A DNA stretch of 64,000 bases from an uncultured Pelagibacteraceae bacterium (GTDB lineage: Bacteria > Pseudomonadota > Alphaproteobacteria > Pelagibacterales > Pelagibacteraceae): the NCBI GenBank assembly GCA_902636075.1, contig CACPQM010000003.1:101667-165666 (forward strand), read 5' to 3'. Both the position numbers and the translations under genes were made by a program. This document shows positions 45,741 to 54,643 of the stretch, in pieces (the stretch's first letter is position 1; every line of letters starts with the position of its first letter). The notes beneath the pieces are model-generated. The model was not told where the DNA came from, made no database searches, and was given only the letters and a program-made list of their open reading frames with translations.

Positions 45741-46835
45741 TTAAGAACTCTTAATTATAGTACCTCCAACATTTGGTACTTTACAATTAGTAGTAGATGG
45801 AAATGAAGTGGGCAGTCCTAAAAAGGACCTAATTGCTAGGAATGCAAATGCTTGAGATTCTACATAATCGCCATCAATATTTAAATCATCTATATTAAAT
45901 AGTTTATTATTAATTTTTTTTTTTAATGAATTAATTAAGAATTTATTTTTTCTGCCACCACCACAAACATAAATATTATTATTTCCTATTTTTTTTGATA
46001 ATAATTCAGTTGTTAAATCAGTAATTGTAGTTGTTCCATTTTCTAAAGAAAGACCTTTTGCAAAGGAGATATCAAAATCATTTGTATCTAAGGATTTCTT
46101 GGAATTAATTCTACTATAATAATAGTTATCCAAATATTGATCAAAAATAAATTTATCTGTTTTTCCTTTCATTGCTAAATTTCCATCCTCATCAAAAAAT
46201 TTGTTGGAATTTTTTCTTATCCACTTGTCAATTAAGCAATTTCCTGGTCCTATATCCTTACTTTTAATTTTAAAATCTTTATCAATTTCAGTAATGTTTG
46301 CAATTCCACCAATGTTTAATATTGAAATTGGAATTTTTACCTTATTTTCTCTAAACAAAGCTTTTATAAGAGCAAGATGGTAAATTGGCGTTAACGGTGC
46401 TCCCTCTCCTCCATTCTTGATGTCATTTTGTCTGAAATCATACACTACAGTTTTATTTGTAGTGCTAGATAAATTACAACCAAGGCCAATTTGTTTAGAA
46501 ATCTTTTCATCTGTATTATGATAAATTGTATGACCATGAAAACCTATAAGATCATAATCAATTTTTTTATATATTTTAGTTGCTATATCAGTATGGAAAT
46601 CAGTAATTTCTCTCTCTAATTGCTCAATATCTGAGGAATATTTTAACAAATCTTGCATTTCTAAAATATTTTCTTTTACTTTATGAATTTTATCCGAGAT
46701 GTTTGATGGATAAGGATCAAATCTATTATATTTGATAGATATAGTGTCTTTACCATTAGAATTTATTACAGACGTATCTACACCATCACCAGATGTGCCG
46801 CTCATAAATCCAAGTGCTGATATATTTTTTTCCAT
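45741..46835 (-). CDS. anmK: Anhydro-N-acetylmuramic acid kinase
   Basis: 364 residues. AnmK motifs: GFMSGTSGDGVDTSVI at the N-terminus, FHGHTIYHN, LNIGGIANIT, and DIGPGNCLIDKWI, then CGGGRKN near residue 310. It phosphorylates and opens 1,6-anhydro-MurNAc from peptidoglycan recycling. It is divergent from tyrS and abuts the hydrolase gene tail to tail. Confidence 0.94.
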   Translation of the reverse strand: MEKNISALGFMSGTSGDGVDTSVINSNGKDTISIKYNRFDPYPSNISDKIHKVKENILEMQDLLKYSSDIEQLEREITDFHTDIATKIYKKIDYDLIGFHGHTIYHNTDEKISKQIGLGCNLSSTTNKTVVYDFRQNDIKNGGEGAPLTPIYHLALIKALFRENKVKIPISILNIGGIANITEIDKDFKIKSKDIGPGNCLIDKWIRKNSNKFFDEDGNLAMKGKTDKFIFDQYLDNYYYSRINSKKSLDTNDFDISFAKGLSLENGTTTITDLTTELLSKKIGNNNIYVCGGGRKNKFLINSLKKKINNKLFNIDDLNIDGDYVESQAFAFLAIRSFLGLPTSFPSTTNCKVPNVGGTIIKSS

Positions 46836-46882
46836 TATTATTTTTTTTTATTAAAATATGTATATTGTAAGATTATAGACTT

Positions 46883-48106
46883 ATGAATAATTTTTTAAAA
46901 GAATTTAAAGACAGAGGTTACTATTATCAATGTACCAATGAATTAGAATTATCAAATTTATTGAACAGAGAAAGCACTAACGCTTATATTGGATTTGACA
47001 GTACAGCTCCTAGTCTTCACGTTGGAAGTTTATTGCAAATAATGTGCCTTAGACTTTTGCAAAAATATGGACATAGACCTATTGTTCTTTTAGGTGGTGG
47101 AACGACGAGAATAGGAGATCCATCTGGAAAAGAAGAAACTAGAAAAATATTATCTGAAAAACAAATAGAGAGTAATATTAACAATATAAAAAAAGTTTTT
47201 AAGATTTTTCTTAAAACTAATAATCCGAAATTAAAACCTATATTTGTAAATAATTATAAATGGTTAAGTAAACTAAATTATATAAATTTTTTAAGAGACA
47301 TTGGTAGGCATTTTACAATAAATAAAATGTTAACATTCGACAGTGTAAAATTAAGGTTAGAAAGAGAACAATCATTAAGTTATATGGAATTTAATTATAT
47401 GATTTTACAAGCATATGATTTTTATGAACTTAATAAATCAAACAAATGTAAACTACAGATTGGTGGATCTGATCAATGGGGTAACATAGTAAATGGAGTT
47501 GAGCTTATTAAAAGAGAAACTGGAAATTATGCATATGGTTTAACAACACCACTCATAACTTTAGCATCTGGTGTCAAAATGGGTAAAACCGAGAAAGGTG
47601 CAATATGGCTTAACAAAGAAATGTTATCACCATATGATTATTGGCAATTTTGGAGAAATACGGATGATCGTGATGTATTAAATTTTTTAAAAATGTTTAC
47701 TGATTTATCTTTGGAAAAGATAGATAAAATAAAAAATAAAAATATAAATGAATTAAAAATTTTATTAGCAAATAATGCAACAGCGATGTTACATGGGAAA
47801 AAAGAATCAAAAAAATCTGAGGATCTTGCAAAAAAAACCTTTAAAGAAAATTCAACAGGTGAAAATCTTCCTGGAATAAAAGTAACCAATGAGATTCTAT
47901 CTAAAAATATTGTTGAGCTAATTTCATTTGTAAGTAGAGATATTTCAAAATCTGAAATAAGAAGATTGATTAGATCTAATGCAGTTAAAATAGATAACAA
48001 AAATATAAAGGATGAAAAATATCTTATTGACTCTACATTATTCTCAAACAAAGGTTTTTTAAAGTTGTCTATAGGAAAGAAAAAGCACTTTAAAATTACT
48101 GTTTAG
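46883..48106 (+). CDS. tyrS: Tyrosyl-tRNA synthetase
   Basis: 407 residues. The class I HIGH-type motif is LHVGSLLQ, tyrosine binding YDFYEL and GGSDQWGN follow, and KMGKTEKGAIW is the KMSKS-type loop. The C-terminal S4 RNA-binding domain (ISKSEIRRLIRSNAVKID) is present. It loads tyrosine onto its tRNA. The stop shares four bases (TTAG) with the stop of the convergent AsmA-like gene. Confidence 0.96.
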   Translation: MNNFLKEFKDRGYYYQCTNELELSNLLNRESTNAYIGFDSTAPSLHVGSLLQIMCLRLLQKYGHRPIVLLGGGTTRIGDPSGKEETRKILSEKQIESNINNIKKVFKIFLKTNNPKLKPIFVNNYKWLSKLNYINFLRDIGRHFTINKMLTFDSVKLRLEREQSLSYMEFNYMILQAYDFYELNKSNKCKLQIGGSDQWGNIVNGVELIKRETGNYAYGLTTPLITLASGVKMGKTEKGAIWLNKEMLSPYDYWQFWRNTDDRDVLNFLKMFTDLSLEKIDKIKNKNINELKILLANNATAMLHGKKESKKSEDLAKKTFKENSTGENLPGIKVTNEILSKNIVELISFVSRDISKSEIRRLIRSNAVKIDNKNIKDEKYLIDSTLFSNKGFLKLSIGKKKHFKITV

Positions 48107-51100
48107 TTACCTTTAATATTTTTTAGAGTCCGGGTAATGAATCTCGGTGTTAAAGTTTTTATTGGATTCACTGAACTTTTTAAATTGCTTGGTGGTCCCT
48201 TTATCTTAAAACTAACACCAAACACACCTTCGCCAGTTTTACTACCTACTAAAATTTTACCTAACAAAGGAATTTTGGATATTGTTTTATTAATTGTTGT
48301 TGCTGGGACCAAAGTCCCTCTCAAACTGGTCATGCTGTCTTTCTGAATGTAACCTTCCATCATTATTGAAATAGCAGGTCCAAGCGCATAAAGTTCATCA
48401 ATTTTTGTAAGATTATTTTTTGTCTTAAAATCCATTTCAAATTCATCAAATCTTATTCCTTCTCCAGTTAGTAGATCTGCAATACCCTGCAAAGAAGCGA
48501 GTGTCAGTATTTTTGCTAAAATTGGAACCTCCTTTACTTTAAAATTTGTAATTTTTAGATTTGATCTTGATGTATTATCAATTTTCATTGTATTTAGTTT
48601 TAATTCACCTTCTTCAAAACCCTTTATAAATTTATAATTATTAATGAATGGTTTTGGCCCATCAATAAATATATTTGTAATTTTTTCGTTTTTGGCTGTT
48701 GTTCTATAGGAATAGGAGAATTTTTTTTTATTTTCTAAAATTGCATCAGCCTTAGCTAGAAATAATTCATTTTTTTTAAAATCAAATTCACCCATAAATT
48801 TTTCAAGGTACGTATTTTTTTCTAAATATATTTTATTTAAGTTCAATATTAATGAAGTACTTATATTATCAAATAATTTGGAAAATTTGTTTTCTTTATT
48901 TGTCTTCAATAATTTTTCAACTAATTGTTCTCCATCTATTTGGTATCCTGAAAAAATATAGTTATTTAAACTTTTTTTTATTTTAAAGTTGTTTAAAACA
49001 TCATTTGAATTTAAATAATTTACATCTATCTCATCTACACTCTTTATTTTTAAGTCAGACGAAATGTTAAGATTTTTAGCTGAAATATAATTTTGATTTT
49101 CATTAAAACTGATTTTTTTTAAGTTTAAACCTTCTTTAGATTTATTTAATAAAATTTCTAATTTTGAAGGTATATTTTTTTTTTTATAATACTGAATATC
49201 ATTAATGTTTAAAATACTTTTGTCTAAGTTCAATAAAGAATACAGTTCAAAACTACTCTCATTACCTTCAAATTTAATTAAAAACTTATCCTCTTTATTA
49301 TTTAAAACATATTTTCCATCTATTTTAAAATTAATTAAATCATTTGAGTATTTAAACGAAAGATTTGGATTCTTAATAACTATTTGATTTTCGTAATTTT
49401 CTAAATATTTTTTTATAAAATTTGATTTATGAGTAATATCTAGATTATCAAAATTTAAATCAGAACTTACATAAAGTTTTTTTATATTAGATTTGTCATC
49501 AATAGAAAAATTAATTAAAAAATTAGTATTTAAGTTGATTATTTGATCTTCTACTATTTTTTCTTTTATATTAAAATATTTTTTAAATTCTTTTGTTTTA
49601 AAATATTTTTTAAATTCTTTTGTTTTAAAATATTTTTTAAATTCTTTTGTATTAATATTATTATTGTATGCCTGTAAAAAAATTTCTACATCAGAAGTTT
49701 TTAGGGTTTTTTTATCTAATTTTAAATTAAAAATATTATTATCTAATTCATTATTGTAATTTTGATTTATAAATGAATAATTACTCATTAAATCTAATTT
49801 TAAAAGATTATCGCCAAAAATTAATTTGGTTTTAATATTTTTGAGATACAATGTGTCTTGAATTTTTTTATTAAACTCAAGTTTGTCTAAATCAATAGTT
49901 GTATTTACAAAATAATTTCCTATTTTGCTATTATTAAACTCAAACTTAAATTGACTTTCAGTTCCGATGTTAATATTTTCATCAGATATTATTTTGGGTT
50001 CTAATTTTAGAAAATTTAAAAGAATTTTAGGATTAATGAGTGTTTTTTCATTGCTTATATTACCATTAATCTTGATACTTTGATTTTTATTGCCTTTTAA
50101 AGATAGTTCTAATTTATTATTTTTATAATCATTATTTATTTTTAAATCATCTGAAAGATCAAAATTTGATACTAGATCTGCAGTAAATATGTTATTTTCA
50201 TATTTTGAATTAATTATGCCATCTTTCAGAAAAATTAAATTTTTGTACCTATTACTAAAATATATTTCTTCAAAGTTTATAATTGAGTCAACTTTGAAAT
50301 ATTTTAATTCTTTTTGTTTACTATATCTCAAAGAGAAAAAATTTTTTGTTTGAAGTTGAGTCTTTTTATTCGATAAAAAATTTTGTTTAATATTTGATAA
50401 CCTAAATAATATATTTGGATCTATTAGCGCTTTATTATTTTCAACGTCTCCATTAATTAAGTAACCACCTAATTTTTCATTTTTAATTTCAATTCTTTCT
50501 GATGATAAATTTAAATTTTGATAATTAAATTTTAAATCTGAAATTAAAGATAATTTATCTTTGGAATTGAAATTGAAATTAATATCATCAAGATTACCAT
50601 TGCCTACTAAATTAAATTTAGCATCTTTAACAAAGCCAGATAGGAAATACGAACTAGTCTTTTGTTCAACTTTGTCAAATTCTGCATCTAGTTTAAATTT
50701 AATCAATCCTTTTTTAATTTGACTATAAAATATATATCTAGACAAGTCGTAATCTATTAAATTTAATAAAGCTGTTATATCTTTTATATAATTTTCTGAT
50801 GACTCTATTTTAATATTTTTAATTAAATTTTCTTTTTTTAAAAATTGTAAAATATTTAAGTTGATATCTGTATTTAAAATTTTTACTACGTTCTTTTCAG
50901 CAATTAATATTGAATCTTTAGTATTAATATTTATTGAAGCTTGTGTAAGATTTAATTTAATAAAAACATCATTAAGTTCAATTATTAGATTTGAATTATA
51001 TTCTTTGGCTTTACTTTTTATGAAAGTATTAAAATTATCGGTTTTTACTCCATAAATACTCAAATAAATTAAAGAAAATATTAAAATTAAAAAAATTGAT

Positions 51101-51129
51101 GAGATTGAAATTAGTATTAACTTACGCAT
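48103..51129 (-). CDS. AsmA-like/YhdP-type large envelope protein
   Basis: 1008 residues. One N-terminal membrane segment (about 5-30), then a long, weakly conserved Asn/Lys/Leu-rich beta-strand region, and a C-terminal AsmA-type domain with ILTLASLQGIADLLTG, EGYIQ, LRGTLVPATTINKTI, LLGKILVGSKTGEGVFGVSF and the NP motif near the end. AsmA/YhdP proteins bridge the periplasm and are thought to move lipids to the outer membrane. A perfect 9-residue tandem repeat (KEFKKYFKT, three copies) lies near residue 495-520. It overlaps prfB by 8 bases. Confidence 0.82.
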   Translation of the reverse strand: MRKLILISISSIFLILIFSLIYLSIYGVKTDNFNTFIKSKAKEYNSNLIIELNDVFIKLNLTQASININTKDSILIAEKNVVKILNTDINLNILQFLKKENLIKNIKIESSENYIKDITALLNLIDYDLSRYIFYSQIKKGLIKFKLDAEFDKVEQKTSSYFLSGFVKDAKFNLVGNGNLDDINFNFNSKDKLSLISDLKFNYQNLNLSSERIEIKNEKLGGYLINGDVENNKALIDPNILFRLSNIKQNFLSNKKTQLQTKNFFSLRYSKQKELKYFKVDSIINFEEIYFSNRYKNLIFLKDGIINSKYENNIFTADLVSNFDLSDDLKINNDYKNNKLELSLKGNKNQSIKINGNISNEKTLINPKILLNFLKLEPKIISDENINIGTESQFKFEFNNSKIGNYFVNTTIDLDKLEFNKKIQDTLYLKNIKTKLIFGDNLLKLDLMSNYSFINQNYNNELDNNIFNLKLDKKTLKTSDVEIFLQAYNNNINTKEFKKYFKTKEFKKYFKTKEFKKYFNIKEKIVEDQIINLNTNFLINFSIDDKSNIKKLYVSSDLNFDNLDITHKSNFIKKYLENYENQIVIKNPNLSFKYSNDLINFKIDGKYVLNNKEDKFLIKFEGNESSFELYSLLNLDKSILNINDIQYYKKKNIPSKLEILLNKSKEGLNLKKISFNENQNYISAKNLNISSDLKIKSVDEIDVNYLNSNDVLNNFKIKKSLNNYIFSGYQIDGEQLVEKLLKTNKENKFSKLFDNISTSLILNLNKIYLEKNTYLEKFMGEFDFKKNELFLAKADAILENKKKFSYSYRTTAKNEKITNIFIDGPKPFINNYKFIKGFEEGELKLNTMKIDNTSRSNLKITNFKVKEVPILAKILTLASLQGIADLLTGEGIRFDEFEMDFKTKNNLTKIDELYALGPAISIMMEGYIQKDSMTSLRGTLVPATTINKTISKIPLLGKILVGSKTGEGVFGVSFKIKGPPSNLKSSVNPIKTLTPRFITRTLKNIKGN
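49573..49653 (-). repeat. 27-bp tandem repeat, three copies, inside the AsmA-like gene
   Basis: Units at 49573-49599, 49600-49626 and 49627-49653. The first two are identical and the third has one change. The unit length is a multiple of three, so copy number changes would keep the frame; it encodes KEFKKYFKT-type repeats. Confidence 0.95.
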
Positions 51130-52220
51130 TTATTTTATATAAAGAGTTTTCTAAAAAATCATCTATTTCACCATCTAAGACTTTATCAGGATTTGAGTTC
51201 TCATAATTCGTTCTATTATCTTTGACCATCCTATAAGGATGTAATACATAAGATCTAATTTGATGACCCCAACCAATTTCAGACTTTGAACTTTCAATAT
51301 TGTCGGTCTCTTTTTTTCTTTTCTGTATTTCACGTTCATAAAGTCTAGCTTTAAGCATGTTCATGCAAGTCTCTTTATTCTTATGCTGAGATCTTTCATT
51401 TTGACATTGAACAACAATCTTACTTGGAAGGTGTGTAATTCTAACTGCACTATCAGTTGTATTAACGTGCTGTCCTCCTGCTCCGCTTGATCTATAAGTA
51501 TCAATCCTTAAATCTTTATCTAATATCTCTACCTCTATATCCTCGCTAATCACTGGATAAACCCAAACACTTGCAAAACTAGTGTGTCTTCTAGCTCCTG
51601 AATCAAAAGGAGATATCCTTACTAATCTATGGATCCCTGACTCTGACTTTAAAAGTCCATATATATATTCTCCTGAAATTTTAATAACAGAAGATTTAAT
51701 TCCCGCTTCATCTCCTCTGTGTTCACTAATCAGCTCTGCATGATTTCCTCTATCTATTGCCCATTTCATATACATCCTTCTAAGCATTTGAGCCCAATCT
51801 TGACTTTCAGTACCACCAGCACCAGCATGAAATTCTAGATAACTATCTAAAGTATCATTTTCATTTGATAAGAAACATTTAATTTCGAGTTTCTTAAATT
51901 CTTTTTTAAGATTAATAAATTTATCAATTGTTTCTTGTATTAATTGCTTATCATTCTCTTCTAAAGCTAATTTAAAAATCTCATATAATTCATTAATCTC
52001 ACTCTCAGACTTTTTATGAGAATATAATAAGGTATCATAATTTTTTTTTTCTTTTAATATTTTTTCAGCCTGTTTTCTGTTATCCCAAAATTTTGGATCT
52101 TCAATAAGGTTGTTTAGTTTATTTCTTTTTGACTCAATATATTGAGTTTCAAAGAAACTCCTTAATTCTTTGATTGATTTTGATCACTTCAGATTTGAAT
52201 TTTTCTATTTCTTGTTCCAT
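51122..52220 (-). CDS. prfB: Peptide chain release factor 2, with programmed +1 frameshift
   Basis: The start is the ATG at 52220, sharing bases with the PBP1A stop. Codons 1-23 read to CTT, then an in-frame TGA (52149-52151). Shifting +1 at CTT-TGA continues with GAA (52150-52148) to 51122. The product is 365 residues, the length of E. coli RF2. The RF2 signature SPF is in RISPFDSGARR and the GGQ motif is in GAGGQHVNTT. It ends translation at TGA and TAA. A frame starting at 51787 alone would lack the N-terminal third, so it is not the gene. Confidence 0.95.
52149..52163 (-). promoter_or_regulatory. Programmed +1 frameshift site in prfB
   Basis: Minus strand: AAGGAG (52158-52163), TTT, CTT, TGA. 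The anti-Shine-Dalgarno-like stimulator is three bases from CTT, the same spacing as in E. coli prfB. When RF2 is scarce the ribosome slips from CTT to TTT and makes full-length RF2. Confidence 0.92.
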
Positions 52221-54559
52221 TAATAAAATTTTAAAATGTTTTTTTTTAATTTATTAGAATTATTTTCATCATTACTAATATACACATTTTTTTCAATTTT
52301 TTCTTTTTTATAGGATTCTATTATAGTCTGTTTTGATCCAAAATCTGCTTTTTTTCCAGTATCAGCATCAATAACCATCATTTTAATTCCTTTTGCAATT
52401 TTAAAAGGTCTAGCCTCATATTTACTGACTGCTTTTTTGATAAAATCTTTAAATATTGGTAGGGCTGTTTTAGAACCGGTTTCATATTTTCCTAATCTTT
52501 TGGGGTTATCATACCCTACGTAAACCCCAACAACCAAATTTGATGTAAACCCAATGAACCAGGTATCAGTATTATTATTTGTAGTGCCAGTTTTACCAGC
52601 AAGTTGTAAGTTTAGATCTTTTAATCTTTTTCCAGTTCCTCTTTGAATAGCCCCTTCTAATATAGATGTCATTTGATATGCAGTTTGGGAAGAAAATATT
52701 TGTTTATAATTATTTTTTATTATTGGTACTTTATTACCTTCAAAAGATATCGTATTACAATTTTCACAAAATCTTTTTTCATTATTAAATATTGTTTTTC
52801 CTTGGCTATCTTGAATTCTGTCTATTATTATCGGCGAAATTAGTTTTCCACCGTTTACAAAAGAACAATATGCACTTGTGATATTTAACAATGTAGTTTC
52901 AGCAGATCCAAGTGAAACTGACAATAATTCATCTGGGTTTTCATAAATATTTAGTTTTTTTGAAAAGTTTATAATCTTATCTATTCCTAAGTCTTGCGAA
53001 ATTCTAACTGTCATCAGATTCCTAGACTTTTCCACACCGGTTCTTAAAGTTGAAAGACCATAAAATTTTTTACCATAATTTTCAGGTTTCCACATTTTGA
53101 GATCTTCTCCTTGATCAAGAACAATCGGCGCATCAAGAATTAAAGAAGATGGTGTGTAGTTATTTTCTAATGCTAGAGCATATATAAATGGTTTAAAAGC
53201 AGATCCTGGCTGTCTTTTAGCTTGTGATACTCTATTAAATTCACTTTTTTTAAAACTAAAACCTCCCGACATTGCTAGTATTCTTCCGCTATAGGGATCC
53301 ATTACTACGATTGCACCATTAACACTCGGTAATTGTCTTAAACTAAATATTCCATCAGATATTTTTTTAACATATATTAAGTCATTAACTTTAAAAATTT
53401 GGTTGAAATTTTTTCTCGTCCAATTGATATCCTCGTAATTTATAATTCCATTCTCGTTTTTTGATGTTTGAATAACGGTTTCAAATTTATCGATTCTTTT
53501 AACAATTGCTACATCCCAACCAATTGTATTCTCTAAAGTAAATTTATCTAAGTTTTTATTCCAATCTTTTATTTTTCGATTATCTAAAGACCCACGCCAA
53601 CCATTTCTTCTATCATAATCTAATAATCCTTTTCTTAATGATGCAGAAGCTAAGCTTTGAAGTTCTAAATTAATTGGTGTTTTAATATTAAAACCTTCTT
53701 TGTGAATTTTGTCATATCCATACTCTTGGATTACTTTTTTTCTTACGTCTTCAACAAAGTATCTTGTATCCTCAAGAAATATTCTTTTTCTTTTTTTTAA
53801 AATAATTTTTGATTTAATTAATTCATCATACTTTTCTTTTGAAATATATGAATTTTCATAAAGGTTTTTAATTACTAAATTCCTTCTATATTTTGCCAAT
53901 TTTGTATCTTTATATGGGTTATATTTGCTCGGTGCTTTTGGCAATGCAGCTAGCAAAGCTGACTCTGAATAATTTAATTCACCAATTGGTTTATCAAAAT
54001 ATCTTAAACTTGCTGAGGCTATACCATATGATCCTTCTCCAAGATAAATCTGGTTCAAATAAAGCTCTAATATTCTTTCTTTTGATAATGCTCTTTCAAT
54101 TCTAAAAGCTAAAATTGCCTCTTTTATTTTTCTATCTAGACTTACTTCATTTGATAAAAGGAAATTTTTAGCTACTTGTTGTGTAATCGTAGACGCTCCT
54201 TCTAATCTATTAGATTTAATTAAATTAAAAATGTTATTTTTTATTGCTCTTAAGACTCCTTTAGCATCCACACCGGGATGTTTAAAAAAATTCTTATCCT
54301 CTGAGGATAAAAACGAATAGATTATTTTTTTTGGAATTGCGTTGAAGGGAACGAATATTCTTTTTTGGGCAGAAAAATCACTAATCAATACTCCTTGTCC
54401 GGAATATACTTTACTAGATACCGGCGGTTTATAATTTTTTAGAAATTTATAGTCTGGTAATTTGTTTGAATAAGACCAAAGTATTGAGAAAATTGCTATA
54501 AAACTTAGAAAAAATAATAAAGTCAAAGCTATTATAAGTTTTTTTATTAAATTATTCAT
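52220..54559 (-). CDS. mrcA: Penicillin-binding protein 1A
   Basis: 779 residues. One N-terminal membrane anchor (about 8-30), a glycosyltransferase domain with EDKNFFKHPG and GASTITQQVAKNF, an OB-like insert, and a transpeptidase domain with SxxK in QPGSAFKPF (about residue 450), SRN in EKSRNLMTV and KTG in AGKTGTTNN. It polymerises and cross-links peptidoglycan. It is upstream of prfB and overlaps it by one base (TAATG). Confidence 0.95.
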   Translation of the reverse strand: MNNLIKKLIIALTLLFFLSFIAIFSILWSYSNKLPDYKFLKNYKPPVSSKVYSGQGVLISDFSAQKRIFVPFNAIPKKIIYSFLSSEDKNFFKHPGVDAKGVLRAIKNNIFNLIKSNRLEGASTITQQVAKNFLLSNEVSLDRKIKEAILAFRIERALSKERILELYLNQIYLGEGSYGIASASLRYFDKPIGELNYSESALLAALPKAPSKYNPYKDTKLAKYRRNLVIKNLYENSYISKEKYDELIKSKIILKKRKRIFLEDTRYFVEDVRKKVIQEYGYDKIHKEGFNIKTPINLELQSLASASLRKGLLDYDRRNGWRGSLDNRKIKDWNKNLDKFTLENTIGWDVAIVKRIDKFETVIQTSKNENGIINYEDINWTRKNFNQIFKVNDLIYVKKISDGIFSLRQLPSVNGAIVVMDPYSGRILAMSGGFSFKKSEFNRVSQAKRQPGSAFKPFIYALALENNYTPSSLILDAPIVLDQGEDLKMWKPENYGKKFYGLSTLRTGVEKSRNLMTVRISQDLGIDKIINFSKKLNIYENPDELLSVSLGSAETTLLNITSAYCSFVNGGKLISPIIIDRIQDSQGKTIFNNEKRFCENCNTISFEGNKVPIIKNNYKQIFSSQTAYQMTSILEGAIQRGTGKRLKDLNLQLAGKTGTTNNNTDTWFIGFTSNLVVGVYVGYDNPKRLGKYETGSKTALPIFKDFIKKAVSKYEARPFKIAKGIKMMVIDADTGKKADFGSKQTIIESYKKEKIEKNVYISNDENNSNKLKKNILKFY

Positions 54560-54643
54560 TTTAGTTTAAATTATTGATCGAATTTGTTAAAGTTAAGGCA
54601 CCGAATTTAAAAAAACTTAACTAATGAAAAATAATCAAAATTT

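Noticed and set aside
47638..48051. 137-residue minus-strand frame
   Set aside because: Antisense shadow of the tyrS C-terminal domain, rich in Phe/Ser/Leu as expected from a reversed Lys/Glu-rich gene.
49573..49653. Repeat considered as a CRISPR array
   Set aside because: The units are directly adjacent with no spacers and lie in frame in a coding gene.
51122..51787. Stand-alone 221-residue release factor frame
   Set aside because: It lacks the N-terminal third of RF2; the missing part is present upstream in the same frame to 52150 and joins the ATG at 52220 by a classical +1 frameshift.
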